Assembly (NCBI GenBank): GCA_020002185.1
Contig: CM034533.1
Span: 51,367,081 to 51,431,080, forward strand
Reading direction: 5' to 3'
Length of the DNA stretch: 64,000 nucleotides
DNA from: Paraescarpia echinospica
Lineage: Eukaryota; Annelida; Polychaeta; Sabellida; Siboglinidae
Made by a program: the position numbers and the translations under genes. The notes below the pieces were generated by a model. The model did not search any database. It saw only the letters and a program-made list of their open reading frames with translations, and was not told the origin of the DNA. Each line of letters opens with the position of its first letter. Position 1 is the stretch's first letter. Below are positions 11,490 through 21,864 of the stretch, piece after piece.

Positions 11490-12840
11490 TTGCTCGACTG
11501 TGCGGAGAAGGGAAAGAAGTTCGGTAGATGGCTAAAAAACAAAACGAGAATAGCAACTTGGAATGTCCGCAGCATGGCGGCTGGAAAAATGGACAATGTT
11601 ATAGAAGAAGCAAAACAAAACAATATAAGTGTCCTAGGAATAGCAGAACACAGATGGGCGGGACAAGGTCATTTTACATCACACGCAGGAGGAAAATTCA
11701 TATACTCCGGACAAGCAAAGGCAGGACATGGAGGCGTAGCAATATATCTGAATAAACAAATAGCAAATACAGTACTTGGATACAAACCAGTAAATGACAG
11801 AATTCTGAGCATAAGGTTACAAGGAAAAGTGAAGAATATCAAAATAATACAAGTCTATTCGCCGACATCAACAGCAAAAGAGGAAGAAATAGAAGCTTTT
11901 TATACTAATTTGCAAGGTGAAATAGACGAATTCAAGAAATCGGACATCACCATTGTCATTGGTGATTTTAACGCCAAAGTAGAACAAAGGCAAGACGAGA
12001 TAGAACGAGGAACAATCGGGAAATTTGGATTATGAGAAAGAAACGAAAAGGGAAAACGACTTATTGAGTTCGCCATAGCTAATAACCTCACAATCGTAAA
12101 TAACAATTTCTCAAATCACCGTAGAAGAATCTACACGTGGACATCGCCAGATGGAAAGACTAGGAATTATATAGACTACATCATTATACAAAAGAGATGG
12201 ATATCAGCAATAAGAGGTGCAAGAACACTACCAGGAGCAGACTGTGGATCTGATCATGAACTACTGATGGCAGAGATGAAACTTAAGTTGAAAGTGAAAA
12301 AAGGAGTGACAACAACACAGAGATATGATGTAGAAAATCTGACAGACGAATACACAGTATCTATGAAAAATCGATTTTCAATTTTACTGACAATGACAGA
12401 AGAGAAAGAACCAGAAGAAATTGCAAATGATATTTTCCGAGAAGAAGCGGAAAAACACATACGGAAGAGAGATAGGAAACACCAACCCTGGATGAGTATA
12501 GAGACCTTAAAGAAAATAGCAGAAAGGAAAGAGCTTAAGAAACGCAAAATCGAGGAATCGATCAGATTAAGGTATAATGAGATGAACAAATTAATTAAAA
12601 AAAATCTGCAAATGGGACAAACAAAAGTATATAGAAGCCAAGTGTAAGAAAATAGAGGACTGTATGGCAGAAAACCGAAACCAAGAAATGTTTAAAGAAA
12701 TAAAGAACATGACAGTTAAATTCCTGCCCAGACTTGGTGTCATCAAAGATAAAAATGGGAAAACTCTGACTGATGCAGAAGACATAGCCAAAAGATGGAA
12801 AGAATATTGTGAAAATATGTAGGCACGAGATGGAGACAAC
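11490..12840 (+). pseudogene. LINE endonuclease domain and linker
   Basis: Starts near RIATWNVRSM (11,538) and includes the endonuclease blocks VLGIAEHRW, VYSPTSTAKEEE, VIGDFNAKV (11,956) and, after a TGA at 12,033, NYIDYIIIQKRW and the terminal GSDHELL (12,250). The same frame stays open to about 12,595, where an A-run frameshift moves coding into another frame (CKWDKQKYIEAKC onward), with a TAG near 12,820. The metal-binding and catalytic blocks (N, D-x-N, SDH) are visible, so the domain identity is secure. The frameshift and stops mean it is inactive. Confidence 0.8.
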
Positions 12841-14409
12841 AACGACCCCCCCTGATATGGGAAACGAAGACCAAGACGAGGACGATCTTGAACCATTAAG
12901 AGATGAGGTGAAATGGGCCATTAATAGTCTAAAAGATGGGAAAAGCCCTGGGTGCGACAACATACAGGCAGAAATGATAAAAGCAGCGGAAGAAGAAGGA
13001 ATAGACATATACCATGCATTGTGTAAGAAAACATGGAAGAGTGGAAAATGGCCAGACGATTGGAAGAAATCAATATACATCCCATTACCAAAGAAAGGAG
13101 ACCTACAGCTATGCTCCAACTACAGAACCATATCACTCATTAGCCACGCAAGCAAAATATTGCTGAAAATCATAATGAAAAAATGCAAGATAAAATGGAA
13201 ATGGAAGTGAGCAGTACACAGGCAGGCTTCAGAAAAAAAACAGAGGCACAAGGGACCACATATTCAATCTGAGAATGTTGATTAAGAAATTCAGAGGAGA
13301 TAAATAATGATCTAAGAATATGCTTCATCGACTATTCCAAGGCTTTCGACTGCATGAATCTTTAGATGATGTGGAGAACGTTCAGTGACATGAACTTCCA
13401 CCCAAAGATAATCGCCCTCTTGAAAACACTTTATAGCAACCAACAAGCAGTAGTCAGGCTTGAAAACACAACTACAGAAACTTTTACAGAGGGAAAAGGA
13501 GTAAGACAAGGGTGTATTGTATCACCATACCTATTCAATCTCTACACAGAAGGCATAATGAGAGATGTAGAATTAGATGACAGAAGTACAAGATACGATG
13601 AAGTGAATATTCATGGACATAGAATCAGAGACCTACGATACGCAGACGATACCGCACTCCTGTCCACTACAACAATCGGCCTAACAAACCTAATTATGTC
13701 TGTAAAAGAACACATTGAGAAAAAGGGCTTGTTACTTAATGTGAACAAAACAAAGATCATGGACACTGACAAATGCATTGACAAATCACAAATTGCAATA
13801 AACGGGGAGCAAGTTGAAAATGTGAACCACTACGAATACCTTGGGGCAAGACTACAAAGAGACGGCAAGACATCATCAGAGATCAGAAGAAGAATAGCCA
13901 TAACAACGCATAAACTAAATAATCTAAAAAATTTATGGAAAGGACAAAACATACCAACAAAGATTAGAATGTTAAAAACTTGCGTTTTCCCAACAGCTCT
14001 ATATGGGAGCGAAACGTGGACACTGAACAAAGAAGACATGAGAAGAAAACAAGCGTTTGAGATTAAATGTTACAGAAATGTCCTAAGAGTGCCATGGATA
14101 ACAAGAACAACCAATGCACAGATTCTTCAAAAATTAGACATAAAGAACTGTCAACTAGTGATTAGAATAAAAGGACTAAAACTGAGTTATTTTGGCCACA
14201 TCAAAAGACGTCATTCCTTAGAGAAAACAGTCCTAGAAGGCAAAGTGGAGGGAAAGAGAGGAAGAGGAAGACCAAGGAGAAGATGGGAGGAGGACATCAG
14301 TGACTGGTTGGAAGACGACATCGTGAGAGCAGGGAGACGAACGGCAGACAGAGCAGCGTATCGTGGGATCATCTGGGCAGCTACGTCTCGCAGAGATATG
14401 CTGAACTGA
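12809..14409 (+). pseudogene. LINE reverse transcriptase domain
   Basis: Blocks in order: GKSPGCDNIQAEMIK (12,940), IYIPLPKKGDLQLCSNYRTISL (13,075), FIDYSKAFDC (13,325), KGVRQGCIVSPYLFNLY (13,495), catalytic RYADDTALLS (13,636), then the thumb and a C-terminal region TALYGSETWTLNKED (13,990) and RGRGRPRRRWEEDI (14,262). The last segment, 13,366-14,409, is one open frame of 347 codons. Upstream there are frame changes at about 13,200 and stops near 13,275 and 13,363. YADD is intact, so this copy decayed recently compared with the RT remnant at 7 kb. Confidence 0.85.
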
Positions 14410-14570
14410 AGAGAAGAAGAAGACATATCATGTTTTTGTGCTCGAAGCACATGCAGATTGGCATGAGCATGAATAACACAGTGACGTCACCAATAACCCA
14501 AGACAATAGTCATGCGATAATGTGTACATTCAACAAGGTAACCACCCGAATAACAAGCGCGAGTAGACAT

Positions 14571-15046
14571 GTGGAAAAGTCACCCACTAACGTATTGAAA
14601 TGCAAAAGTGCAACATTTTAAAGCGGGTATACACTTACACTTTTCTGCTGACCAGACCAGACAAAACCAGACACCCACCGACTGCAATGTATCCACTACT
14701 CCGACCGACACCGACTGCGCTACACCGGAAGCAGGTGTGACGTCATAATCACGTAAACTTGAAAAAAATCCACCGCGTTGGTTGTAGTCGGGATTAGTCA
14801 GTGTCTGTCTGACGTATATCACAAGCGGTGTCGGTCGGTGCAGACGGATTAGTCTGGTTTGGTCTGGTCTGGTTTGGCCTGGTTTGGTTTGGTCTGGTCT
14901 GGTCTGATTTGGTCTGGTTTGGTTTGGCCTGCTCTGGTCTGATTTGGTGTGGCCTGGTTGGACGAAAAGTACCAGTGTATCCCTATGTAACCCGGCCTTA
15001 AAACTTGCAATTTTGGATTATCAGAACGTTAGTGGGTGTCTTTCCA
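14571..15046. mobile_element. MITE-like element with ~75-bp terminal inverted repeats
   Basis: The left end (14,571-14,645, starting GTGGAAAAGTCACCCACTAACG) is an imperfect inverted repeat of the right end (14,970-15,046, ending AACGTTAGTGGGTGTCTTTCCAC). The ~475-bp element has no coding capacity. Its middle holds a GGTYTGGTCT-type simple repeat. No transposase or clear target duplication is seen. It may be non-autonomous. Confidence 0.7.
14840..14958. repeat. GGTCTGGTTTGGCCTG simple repeat
   Basis: Degenerate 5-bp periodic array (TGGTY) inside the MITE-like element. Confidence 0.85.
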
Positions 15047-15094
15047 CTTGCCATATCGAGCTTTTTACTGTGCGAATAAATGTATGTGTGCTTG

Positions 15095-15190
15095 TATGCA
15101 TGTATATATGCGTGTGTGCGTGTGTGCGTGTGTGCGTGTGTGCGTGTGTGCGTGTGTGCGTGTGTGCGTGTGTGCGTGTGTGCGTGTATA
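15095..15190. repeat. GTGTGC microsatellite
   Basis: Near-perfect (GTGTGC)n run. ORFs across it ([11 protein letters not shown]) are artefacts. Confidence 0.9.
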
Positions 15191-15958
15191 TGTAAATACG
15201 CATTGGGGAAGGAATTGTATCATAATTTTGTTGAGTGATTAATTGTGCGTTTTCGCTTGTCAGCAATTGTTGTGTACTGATTGGATAGGTGTCCTTATTG
15301 TGTTGGCAGAGTTATTATGCAGTTTTAGCAGAAGGCCAAGTAAACTAAAACATTTACCAACTGTGGCACAACTTACGCCCCACACATAGTGCTAGTTGAG
15401 CCACTTGATCAGCCCTCTTTGAATTATCTATATCTAGTTATTTATTCATGTTAGACACATATTATTTCTCGAAAATTATCTACAAATAATCATAGTTTGT
15501 GTAAGTAAACACAAATTTGATACAGGAATACAAGGTAAATTGTTGTACAATAAATTTTTTTAAATGGCTCAACTACCACTGCCTTTCACTACCAATGGGA
15601 TAAAAACTATAAAAGTTATCAAATGTGACATGAATTATTATTCTGGAATAAACATGACGTAAGTCATGATGCCTTGACCCGCACAACAAATATTTACAAA
15701 ACAAGTGCTGGCAACTTAGTCAGGCATGTTGGCGTAGGCACCCTTCTACCTGATACTAGGTGAGGAAATATAGGCTACACACAAGTATCCATTGCAGTAT
15801 AAGCGTGGACATTCGGCCGTTCAATACATCTTCAATGTTAAATACTCATTTCGTAAACATTGTCTGACGTGTGGGCAAATTCCTCTCCGCAGAAATTTAT
15901 GACCACGTTAGGATCGACCACCTACATAAACTGGGTCTATGATGACATCTATTAAACT
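15191..15958. other. Unassigned AT-rich spacer
   Basis: No coding potential, repeat or RNA gene is recognised on either strand. Confidence 0.4.
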
Positions 15959-16325
15959 ATGTGTGTGTGTGCGTATGCGCGTGTGCGCGTGAGTGAGTGA
16001 ATGAGTGAGTGAATTAGTGAGTATGTGTCTCTACGTATGTGTGTATATGTGTATGTATGCGTGTATATAATATTTGTTATGTATGTGTGTGTGTATATGT
16101 GTGCACTTATATGTGTGTGTATATGTGTGTATGTATGTACGTATGTATGTATGTATATATGTATATAAGTATATATATACACTGTATATATACATATATA
16201 TATATACATATTAACATATATACATATATATATGTACATATATGTATGTTATATAATGTGTATATATATACATATATATATATATATAATATTCATATAA
16301 ATAAGTATATATATATGTATATATA

Positions 16326-16356
<31 letters not shown>

Positions 16357-16680
16357 TTGTGTGTGTGTGCGTGCGTGCGTGCTTGCGTGCGTTGCATGCA
16401 TGCGTGTATGTATGTATGAATGTATGTATGTATGTATGTATGTATGTATGGGTGTATGTGTGCATGTGTGTATGTATGTGTGTATGTATGTATGTATGTA
16501 TGTGCATGTATGTGTGTGTGTGAAAGTATGTATGTATGTATGTATGTGAGTTTGTACGTATGCATGTATGTATGTATGTATTTATATACGTATGTGCGTA
16601 TGCACGTATGCACGTATGCAAGTATGCATGTATGCATGTATGCATGTTTGTATGTGCGTATGTGTGTATGTGTGTATGTG
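15959..16680. repeat. TGTA/TATG microsatellite tract interrupted by element 3
   Basis: Mixed (TG), (TA) and (TGTA)n tract. The same repeat resumes at 36,285 on the far side of element 3, so the element inserted into it. Confidence 0.9.
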
Positions 16681-16901
16681 AGTAGTTATTATGTCGCTTT
16701 CTGGACGGGTCATGACCCGAGATCAAAGGAAAATCGTTTTTTTATATGTAGAATTGTTGTGTTTTTTATCAGTCAGGCCGCAGAAAGTGAGTCGAATGGA
16801 ATGTTACTTATAAAAAACAGCTTACTTATAAAAAAGGATGATTGACAGGACCACCTTTTGAGCGTGTGCTGACATCTAGTGAATAATTATTTAATTAATT
16901 A
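16681..16901 (+). repeat. Left terminal inverted repeat of element 3
   Basis: Matches 36,064-36,284 in inverted orientation with few differences (mainly around 16,737-16,755). Contains the palindrome CGGGTCATGACCCG and two TACTTATAAAAAA motifs, followed by GATTGACAGG. Confidence 0.93.
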
Positions 16902-17019
16902 GTCACGTGTGCATAAGGTTATATAATGGTTAAGTATGTGTGAGACATATAGTGACTGAAATGAAATAAAGTACACAGTGGCGCTTCTAGTGAAGAAAGC
17001 TGACACTTATGTGCAAGGT

Positions 17020-17026
17020 TATATAG
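17020..17026 (+). promoter_or_regulatory. TATA box of the element 3 NADAR gene
   Basis: GGTTATATAGTGG lies ~50 nt before the NADAR ATG. An older copy of the same segment occurs at ~16,917. Element 4 has the identical GGTTATATAGTGG at the equivalent place. Confidence 0.5.
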
Positions 17027-17071
17027 TGGTTATGTGTGAGGTGATGTAGTCAGTAGCTTCCGTTTCTAGAT

Positions 17072-17524
17072 ATGGAGCCTATACGTTTCGGAGGGTCAAT
17101 GTCGTACCTGTCGAATTTTTATCCATGTAGAATTGCGGCGTACGGTCGGGGTTTCAAAACCGTCGAGCACGCCTACCAGTTTAGAAAAGCGATGTTCAAC
17201 GAAGACGAAGCAAGCGCAGAGTACATCAAATCGGCGTGGTCGGCCTATATAGCGAAGCGACGAAGTTACCGGATCAAGAAAACGAGAACGGGTGCCGAAT
17301 GGGATGGCGTTAGAGTCGAGTGTATGAAGAGCCTTTTGATGAGTAAGTTCGGGGCGTCGAAAAAGTGCAAAGACGCCCTATTGGCTACCGGGGACCCCGA
17401 ATTGGTGGAGTGGGTGCTGTCGAAAGAAGCCTTTTGGGGTTGCGCCTATGGGTATAAAGAAGGTCAGAACAAGCTCGGCAAATTGTTGATGGAGGTGCGT
17501 CGTGAGTATAGAAGAAACGAATAA
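17072..17524 (+). CDS. NADAR (YbiA-like) domain protein, element 3
   Basis: 150 residues, intact, about the length of a stand-alone NADAR domain. Signature blocks: IRFGG...LSNFYPC (residues 4-19), the VEHAYQFRKAMF block (32-43), and the C-terminal LLATGDPELVEW...FWG...GQNKLGKLLMEVR. Family members act on ADP-ribose-linked N-glycosidic bonds. Bacterial examples include riboflavin-pathway N-glycosidases (YbiA) and enzymes that remove ADP-ribose from guanosine in nucleic acid. Here it is the first gene after the left terminus, under its own TATA box. A role in countering host ADP-ribosylation or NAD-linked defence is inference. Two orthologous copies occur in elements 4 and 5, so it belongs to the element family and is not a chance capture. 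Confidence 0.88.
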   Translation: MEPIRFGGSMSYLSNFYPCRIAAYGRGFKTVEHAYQFRKAMFNEDEASAEYIKSAWSAYIAKRRSYRIKKTRTGAEWDGVRVECMKSLLMSKFGASKKCKDALLATGDPELVEWVLSKEAFWGCAYGYKEGQNKLGKLLMEVRREYRRNE

Positions 17525-17560
17525 AAGTCATCGTTCGTTTTCCGCGCACCAGTCGTCGAT

Positions 17561-18186
17561 ATGGAAGGAAAGTGGAAGCATCGTTTTACGTGTATAGTGT
17601 CCGGCCCTACGGGGTGCGGTAAGACTACTTTCGTTGCTCGTCTGCTAAAGGTTGCCTCCTGTATGATTGAGCCGCCGCCGCAAAAATTATGTGGTGTTAC
17701 GGCCAGTGGCAAACCGCCTACGACTCTATGACATCCGGTGTAGAATTTGTAGACGGTTTGCTGCATCCGAAGCTTTTGGACGCCAAAACGAGGACGCTTC
17801 TAGTACTCGATGACCTTATGGCGGAGACCGATAGTAGGGTCACGACTTTGTTTACTAAAAAAAGTCATCACTGCAACGTGTCCGTCGTACAGCTTCTGCA
17901 GAATCTCTTTCCGAAAGGGAGAGAAAATCGCACAATCAGCCTAAACGCGCAGTATATGGTCCTCTTCAAGAGTCCACGGGACGCGTGGCAAGTAGGTCAC
18001 CTGGCGAAACAGATGTATCCGGGTAGAACCAACTACATGGTGGAGGCCTTCAAAGATGCCACGTCAGCAGCCTACGGTTACCTCCTGGTGGACCTGAAAC
18101 AGGAAACACCGGAAACCATGCGCCTGCGTACAGCCATTTTCCCCGACGATAGCGTTCAGTACGTCTTCGCGCCGACGAGAGTATAA
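17561..18186 (+). pseudogene. FtsK/HerA-type genome-packaging ATPase, element 3 (one frameshift)
   Basis: The motor that would pump DNA into the capsid. Starts ATG 17,561, 36 bp after the NADAR stop. Walker A GPTGCGKTT at about residues 15-23, Walker B TLLVLDDLM at ~17,790, then the sensor-like region with TKKSHHCN. A one-base change near 17,685 breaks the frame between the Walker A segment and the YGQWQ block. Downstream it is open to the stop at 18,184. Element 5 has an intact 217-residue copy. Confidence 0.88.
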
Positions 18187-18223
18187 AAAGTGGAGCGCGT
18201 CGCGGTCGACGTCATTCGTCAGG

Positions 18224-18567
18224 ATGACAGATCACGTGAAGAGGCACATCCTGGTCCTGCAGCTGTTGCGTAGATGCCAGCGGAATACGAAATTGAGAAC
18301 AGCCGTAATCGCCCACGCCGATTCCGATCTCGTCTGTAGTCTGTGCGACTGCGCGTACAACATTCTGAGAGGGAACGTGAAATTGTCGCCTAAGCAAAAA
18401 CTAGTGCTGACAAAGTACAGGAACAATCTGCGCAAGATAACGTCTAAAAAGTATCCATCAAACGGAAGAGGGCCGTCCTGCAGACGGGGTCGGGCGCATT
18501 TCTGACGGAACTCCTGGCACCGTTGGCGAGCGCCTTTCTGCCCCTCCTCAGACAGGCTATAGGTTGA
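18224..18567 (+). pseudogene. Small basic/hydrophobic conserved virion protein, element 3 (one frameshift)
   Basis: Begins MTDHVKRHILVLQLL and contains the conserved ILRGNVKLSPKQ block. A frameshift near 18,452 moves the C-terminal half (LQTG...FLTELLAPLA...LLRQAIG) into another frame, which ends TGA at 18,567 overlapping the next ATG. The basic N-terminus plus Gly/Leu-rich hydrophobic C-terminus is conserved in elements 4 and 5. It resembles small capsid-associated proteins of Polintons. Exact function unknown. Confidence 0.7.
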
Positions 18568-19229
18568 TGCAGCACGCGAAGAAGATGGCGTTGGTAGACC
18601 CCCGGTTGGTGGAACGTCTACTCCCGTTGCTATCGCAACCGACCACGACCACGTCGCGTGTGATGAGTAGCCTGGACAACGACATGAAAGCCGTTCTCGA
18701 GCGTGTGGATTTATCCGAACGAGAAAAGGTAGCGGCGTACAATCAATTGCTTAGTCGTTACAACGCCATGGAGACGTCTCGCGCGCAGCAACCGATGCGA
18801 GTGTCCATAGTGAACGAGTCGCCGACGTCTGACCAATCGCCGACGTCCGACCAATCGCCGCCGCCGGACGATACGGAGAGCGAGATCGTGAAGAGCGTAC
18901 CGAAAATTCTGAAAAAAAAGGCCCGCTTCCTGATGGCGAAACTAAAAACCGACCCGCTGATTCGCTGGAGCGATCGAGGGGAGCTCGTGTACGACGGTGC
19001 GCCTATCGCCGGAAGCAACTTGGTAGTTCTAGTGAACGATCTCATGCGAAAGAGGAAGAAGACGCCCGCGCCGGTTGGCTGGGAAGCGTTTGGGGACCAT
19101 ATAAAGCGGTTGAACGTCCCTATGGAGCTCGTCGGTAATCCCCAGCGTCGAGCGTACATACAGCGCGCGCAGAAGCGAAAGGCCCGCACTCAATCTCTCG
19201 AACGTACGCCGTGGGCGGCCGCCTTTTAA
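18567..19229 (+). CDS. Conserved Polinton protein of unknown function, element 3
   Basis: 220 residues, intact. The ATG overlaps the previous stop (TGATG). The N-terminal block MALVDPRLVE and a coiled-coil-like LSEREKVAAYNQLLSRY are followed by a short SDQSPT tandem repeat. Then come the conserved IVKSVPKILKKKARFLMAKL, WSDRGELVYDGAPIAGSN and LNVPMELVGNP blocks. The same order occurs in elements 4 and 5. The C-terminal half also occurs inverted at 27,459-27,834. No enzyme motif is seen. Its position between the virion ATPase and integrase genes suggests a structural or packaging role, but that is inference. Confidence 0.75.
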   Translation: MQHAKKMALVDPRLVERLLPLLSQPTTTTSRVMSSLDNDMKAVLERVDLSEREKVAAYNQLLSRYNAMETSRAQQPMRVSIVNESPTSDQSPTSDQSPPPDDTESEIVKSVPKILKKKARFLMAKLKTDPLIRWSDRGELVYDGAPIAGSNLVVLVNDLMRKRKKTPAPVGWEAFGDHIKRLNVPMELVGNPQRRAYIQRAQKRKARTQSLERTPWAAAF

Positions 19230-19245
19230 AGAGTTCGCTCATAGG

Positions 19246-19422
19246 ATGCCCACTCGAAGACCAGTACTCGTCGTCGTCGTCGCCGCCGGCGTAATTGCGG
19301 CGGCTTTCGCCCTATACATCTTGTTTCTCGCCGTATCGTCGCAAGAGTCGTCGCCATGGCGGTGGTGTCCCGGCGGTCTCGTGGTGCGCAACGAAAGTGC
19401 CAACAACGGGAAGACCGCCTGA
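19246..19422 (+). CDS. Tiny single-pass membrane protein overlapping the integrase start, element 3
   Basis: 58 residues beginning MPTRRPVLVVVVAAG, with one hydrophobic segment (residues ~7-29) and a short C-terminal tail. It shares 19,356-19,422 with the integrase N-terminus in a different frame. A shorter relative sits at the same place in element 5 (MPSRRTITVVGFTIALIPLY) and a truncated one in element 4. The conserved position argues that it is real, although it is short. Confidence 0.5.
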   Translation: MPTRRPVLVVVVAAGVIAAAFALYILFLAVSSQESSPWRWCPGGLVVRNESANNGKTA

Positions 19423-20483
19423 AGCACGCCTAATTCGACCCGAAACGGGCTGGCAGTTACGGCGGCGTCGACGCGTTGCACCGGGCGACCGTAGTACCCA
19501 AGCCGATCGTCGAGCGGTGGCTATCGGAGCAGGACGCCTATACGCTTCACAAACCGATCAGACGCCGTTTCAAGCGACGTTGCGTTATCGTGGGCGGTCG
19601 AAACCAGCAGTGGCAGGCCGATCTCGTCGACGTGGCTAAACTGAAAAAACACAACGAAGGTATAGCGTTCCTATTGACGGTCATCAACGTCTTCTCGAAG
19701 CGGGCGTGGTGCGTCCCGTTGAAGACAAATCCGGTCCGGCGCTCGTTACGGCCTTCGAGGGCTTCCTGTCGTCGCTGCAACAACCGCCGAACGCCCTGCA
19801 GACCGACAAGGGGACGGAGTTTCTCAACAGGCCCCTTCAGAAGCTTTTGAAGGCGCGCGGCGTCCACCATTTCTGACGCACAATGAGGAGACCAAAGCGA
19901 GTGTCGTAGAGCGATTCAATCGTACGCTGAAGACACGCATGTGGAGGTACTTCACGAAGCATCAGACGCTGAGGTACGTGGAGCCGTTGCAGGACTTCGT
20001 GCGGTCGTACAACAACGCCTACCATCGAAGCATCTGTAGTACGCCGGCGAGCGTCAACGCAGCGAATCAGGAGAGCGTATGGCAGCGGCTGTACGGCGGC
20101 GGGTGTCGAAAAAACAAGCCGAAACTGCGAGAGGGAGACCGCGTACGCATAAGCAAGGCGAAGCGGCGCTTCAAGAAGGGGTACATGGCTAACTGGAGCG
20201 AAGAGCTCTTCACTTTAGTAGAATCGCATCCGTCCGACCCTCCCGTTTACCGAGTGATGGACGACGCCGGAACGATACTGGACGGCACCTTCTACGAACC
20301 GGAGCTACAAAAGGTAGTCGTCTCGAAGGATAAACTATATCGGGTGGAGGCGGTTCTACAGAGGCGTCGTCGACAACGACGCGGCGGTAAGGGTGTGAAG
20401 AGGTGCTCGTCAAATGGTCCTGGTATCCGGCTTCGTGTAACAGCTGGATCGACGCCAAGGCGCTCGTGGACTATAGGGGATGA
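19356..20483 (+). pseudogene. Retrovirus-like integrase with C-terminal chromodomain, element 3 (stop and three frameshifts)
   Basis: DDE integrase (rve fold) for insertion of the element with 6-bp target duplication. Catalytic blocks are QADLVD (first Asp, ~19,616), QTDKGTEF (second Asp, ~19,800) and SVVERFNR (Glu, ~19,900). The C-terminus has a chromodomain-like YRVEAVLQRRRR...LVKWSWYP...WIDAK. Lesions: TAA at ~19,431, frame breaks at ~19,735, ~19,872 and ~20,395. The integrase N-terminus overlaps the small membrane protein. The right-arm copy carries the same lesions. Confidence 0.85.
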
Positions 20484-20628
20484 CCTACGACTACCGCCTC
20501 TTCCGCCCTTGTCGATGCGACCGATGCTATCGACGACGACCGCAACGTCGGAGAACGCGCTCTATGATGTTTCTGCGGCCACGTCGCGCTAAAGGAAGGA
20601 CGCCGTAGCGTCGGACAGCAGTTGAGTT
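20484..20628. other. Spacer where elements 4 and 5 have a Cys-rich ORF
   Basis: The small Cys-rich protein found here in elements 4 and 5 is not recognisable; it appears lost or replaced in element 3. Confidence 0.4.
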
Positions 20629-21000
20629 ATGAACACCGTCGAGACGACAGCAGCAGCAGCAGCATCAGCGGCGGCTGATGCAGCCGAATTCCGTTGTCGA
20701 CTCAGGCGCGTTTGTCGAAGAACCCGCCGTCGACTCATGCGTCTCTGTGGATGCGCCCTATGCCGTCGACGACTCCTCCGTCACGACGACGAACGTTCCG
20801 TGGAGTCTCTGCGGCAACGAATGACCTCAAGCCGAGATCATCTTCCTGTGCCAGATCGTCGTCCTGTACACGGTTATCGTCGTCAGTATATAAAATCTAA
20901 CGCGCGGCCAGGCGACTCCAACCTGTGGACGGCGCTGCTGAGTAGCTGCCTCGGCTACCTACTACCGAGTCCGTCTATGAGACGCGATGGCGTCGTCTAA
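20629..21000 (+). pseudogene. Conserved membrane protein, element 3 (frame-broken)
   Basis: Intact relatives in elements 4 and 5 have one hydrophobic segment around AEIIFLCQIVVLYTVIVVSIY, then GDSNLWTALLSSCLGYLLPSPSM. In element 3 the hydrophobic part lies in another frame (about 20,830-20,900, with a stop at ~20,893), while the start and the GDSNLWTALLSSCLGYLLPS tail share one frame. The 3' end overlaps the penton ATG by 14 bp. This short membrane protein is widespread in Polintons; its function is unknown. Confidence 0.65.
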
Positions 21001-21864
21001 CTTTTACCTGACGCTGCCGAGCAACGCGTCTATGAAGGCGCACCCCGAAAACACGTTGACGGACTACACGACGAATCTGCCGCATCGCGTCGTCCTGTCG
21101 GGCCAGTGGGAATGCGGTCTGGTGACGCTACAGTACCCGCATACCTGGTACAACATGAGAGAGGATGACGCGTACTTCTTTCTGGCCAGTAAGGCGGGTG
21201 AGAAGGACCTGTTCGTCGCCTCGGACGGCACTCTGATTTATCGGCAGGGCGATATCCCTTACGGTTTTTACAACAGCACCTACGAGTTGGTGCACGCAAT
21301 CAACGCCGCCCTGATCAAACTGAACACCGATAAGGGCAAGGCCCGCTTGGAGTTCAGCGCCGTCTCTAACCGGGTGACGCTGCATCTTTCGCCGAGCGTC
21401 GAATTTATCATACCCCTCGGAGTTGCCTGGCGGCCGTACTAGGCTTCGAGTCGGGCACTATCGTGAGCCCCGATCCGCCGCCGCCGCCGAGACGTAACGT
21501 CGACGACGACCCGAGCGTCTACAACGACACCTCGCACGTCGCGTATAACTTCGAGCACGAGGGGGCCTACACGGTGGACATGAATCGGGGAGTCGACACC
21601 ATGTACGTGTACACGGACATCGTGGAGCCGCGCCTCGTCGGCGACGTGTACGCCCCGTTCCTCCGAACTGTGCCCGTCTACGGGACGAACGGGACCATCG
21701 TATCGAATGTTTTCGACCGCATTCAATACGCGCCGCTCCTGCGGCGTCAATTAGACTCGATCGAGATAGATATTAGAGACGACATCGGTCAGCCGATACC
21801 ATTCGAGCAAGGGAAAGTCGTGTCGACGTTTCACATCAGGCGCTGCAAGTCCAAACTGTTCTGA
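20987..21864 (+). pseudogene. Penton / minor capsid protein, element 3 (one frameshift)
   Basis: Single-jelly-roll vertex protein of the adenovirus-like capsid. Starts MASSNFYLTLPSNASM, continues through VVLSGQWECGLVTLQYPHTWYN and IPYGFYNSTYELVHAINAAL. A frame break near 21,430 precedes the C-terminal part with VYTDIVEPRLVGDVYAP, DSIEIDIRDDIGQPIPFEQG and the terminal CKSKLF. Homologous full-length frames exist in element 5. The stop TGA overlaps the next ATG. Confidence 0.85.

Larger units (their letters stand above)
11290..14428 (+). mobile_element. Non-LTR retrotransposon (AP-endonuclease plus RT LINE), nearly full length
   Basis: Contains one degenerate ORF encoding an AP-like endonuclease followed by a reverse transcriptase, and ends with a short GAAGAAGAAG tail near 14,415-14,425. 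Flanks are AT-rich. No target-site duplication could be identified with confidence, so the ends are approximate. The C-terminal GSETWTLNKED...CYRNVLRVPW block is typical of abundant invertebrate LINEs often mis-annotated as craniofacial development protein 2. The clade is not resolved here. Confidence 0.8.

Noticed and set aside
16039..16845. Tyr/Cys/Val- or His/Thr-rich ORFs (also at 15,021-15,266, 36,239-36,472, 40,658-41,047)
   Set aside because: Translations of TGTA/TG microsatellites; no composition or codon signal of a gene.
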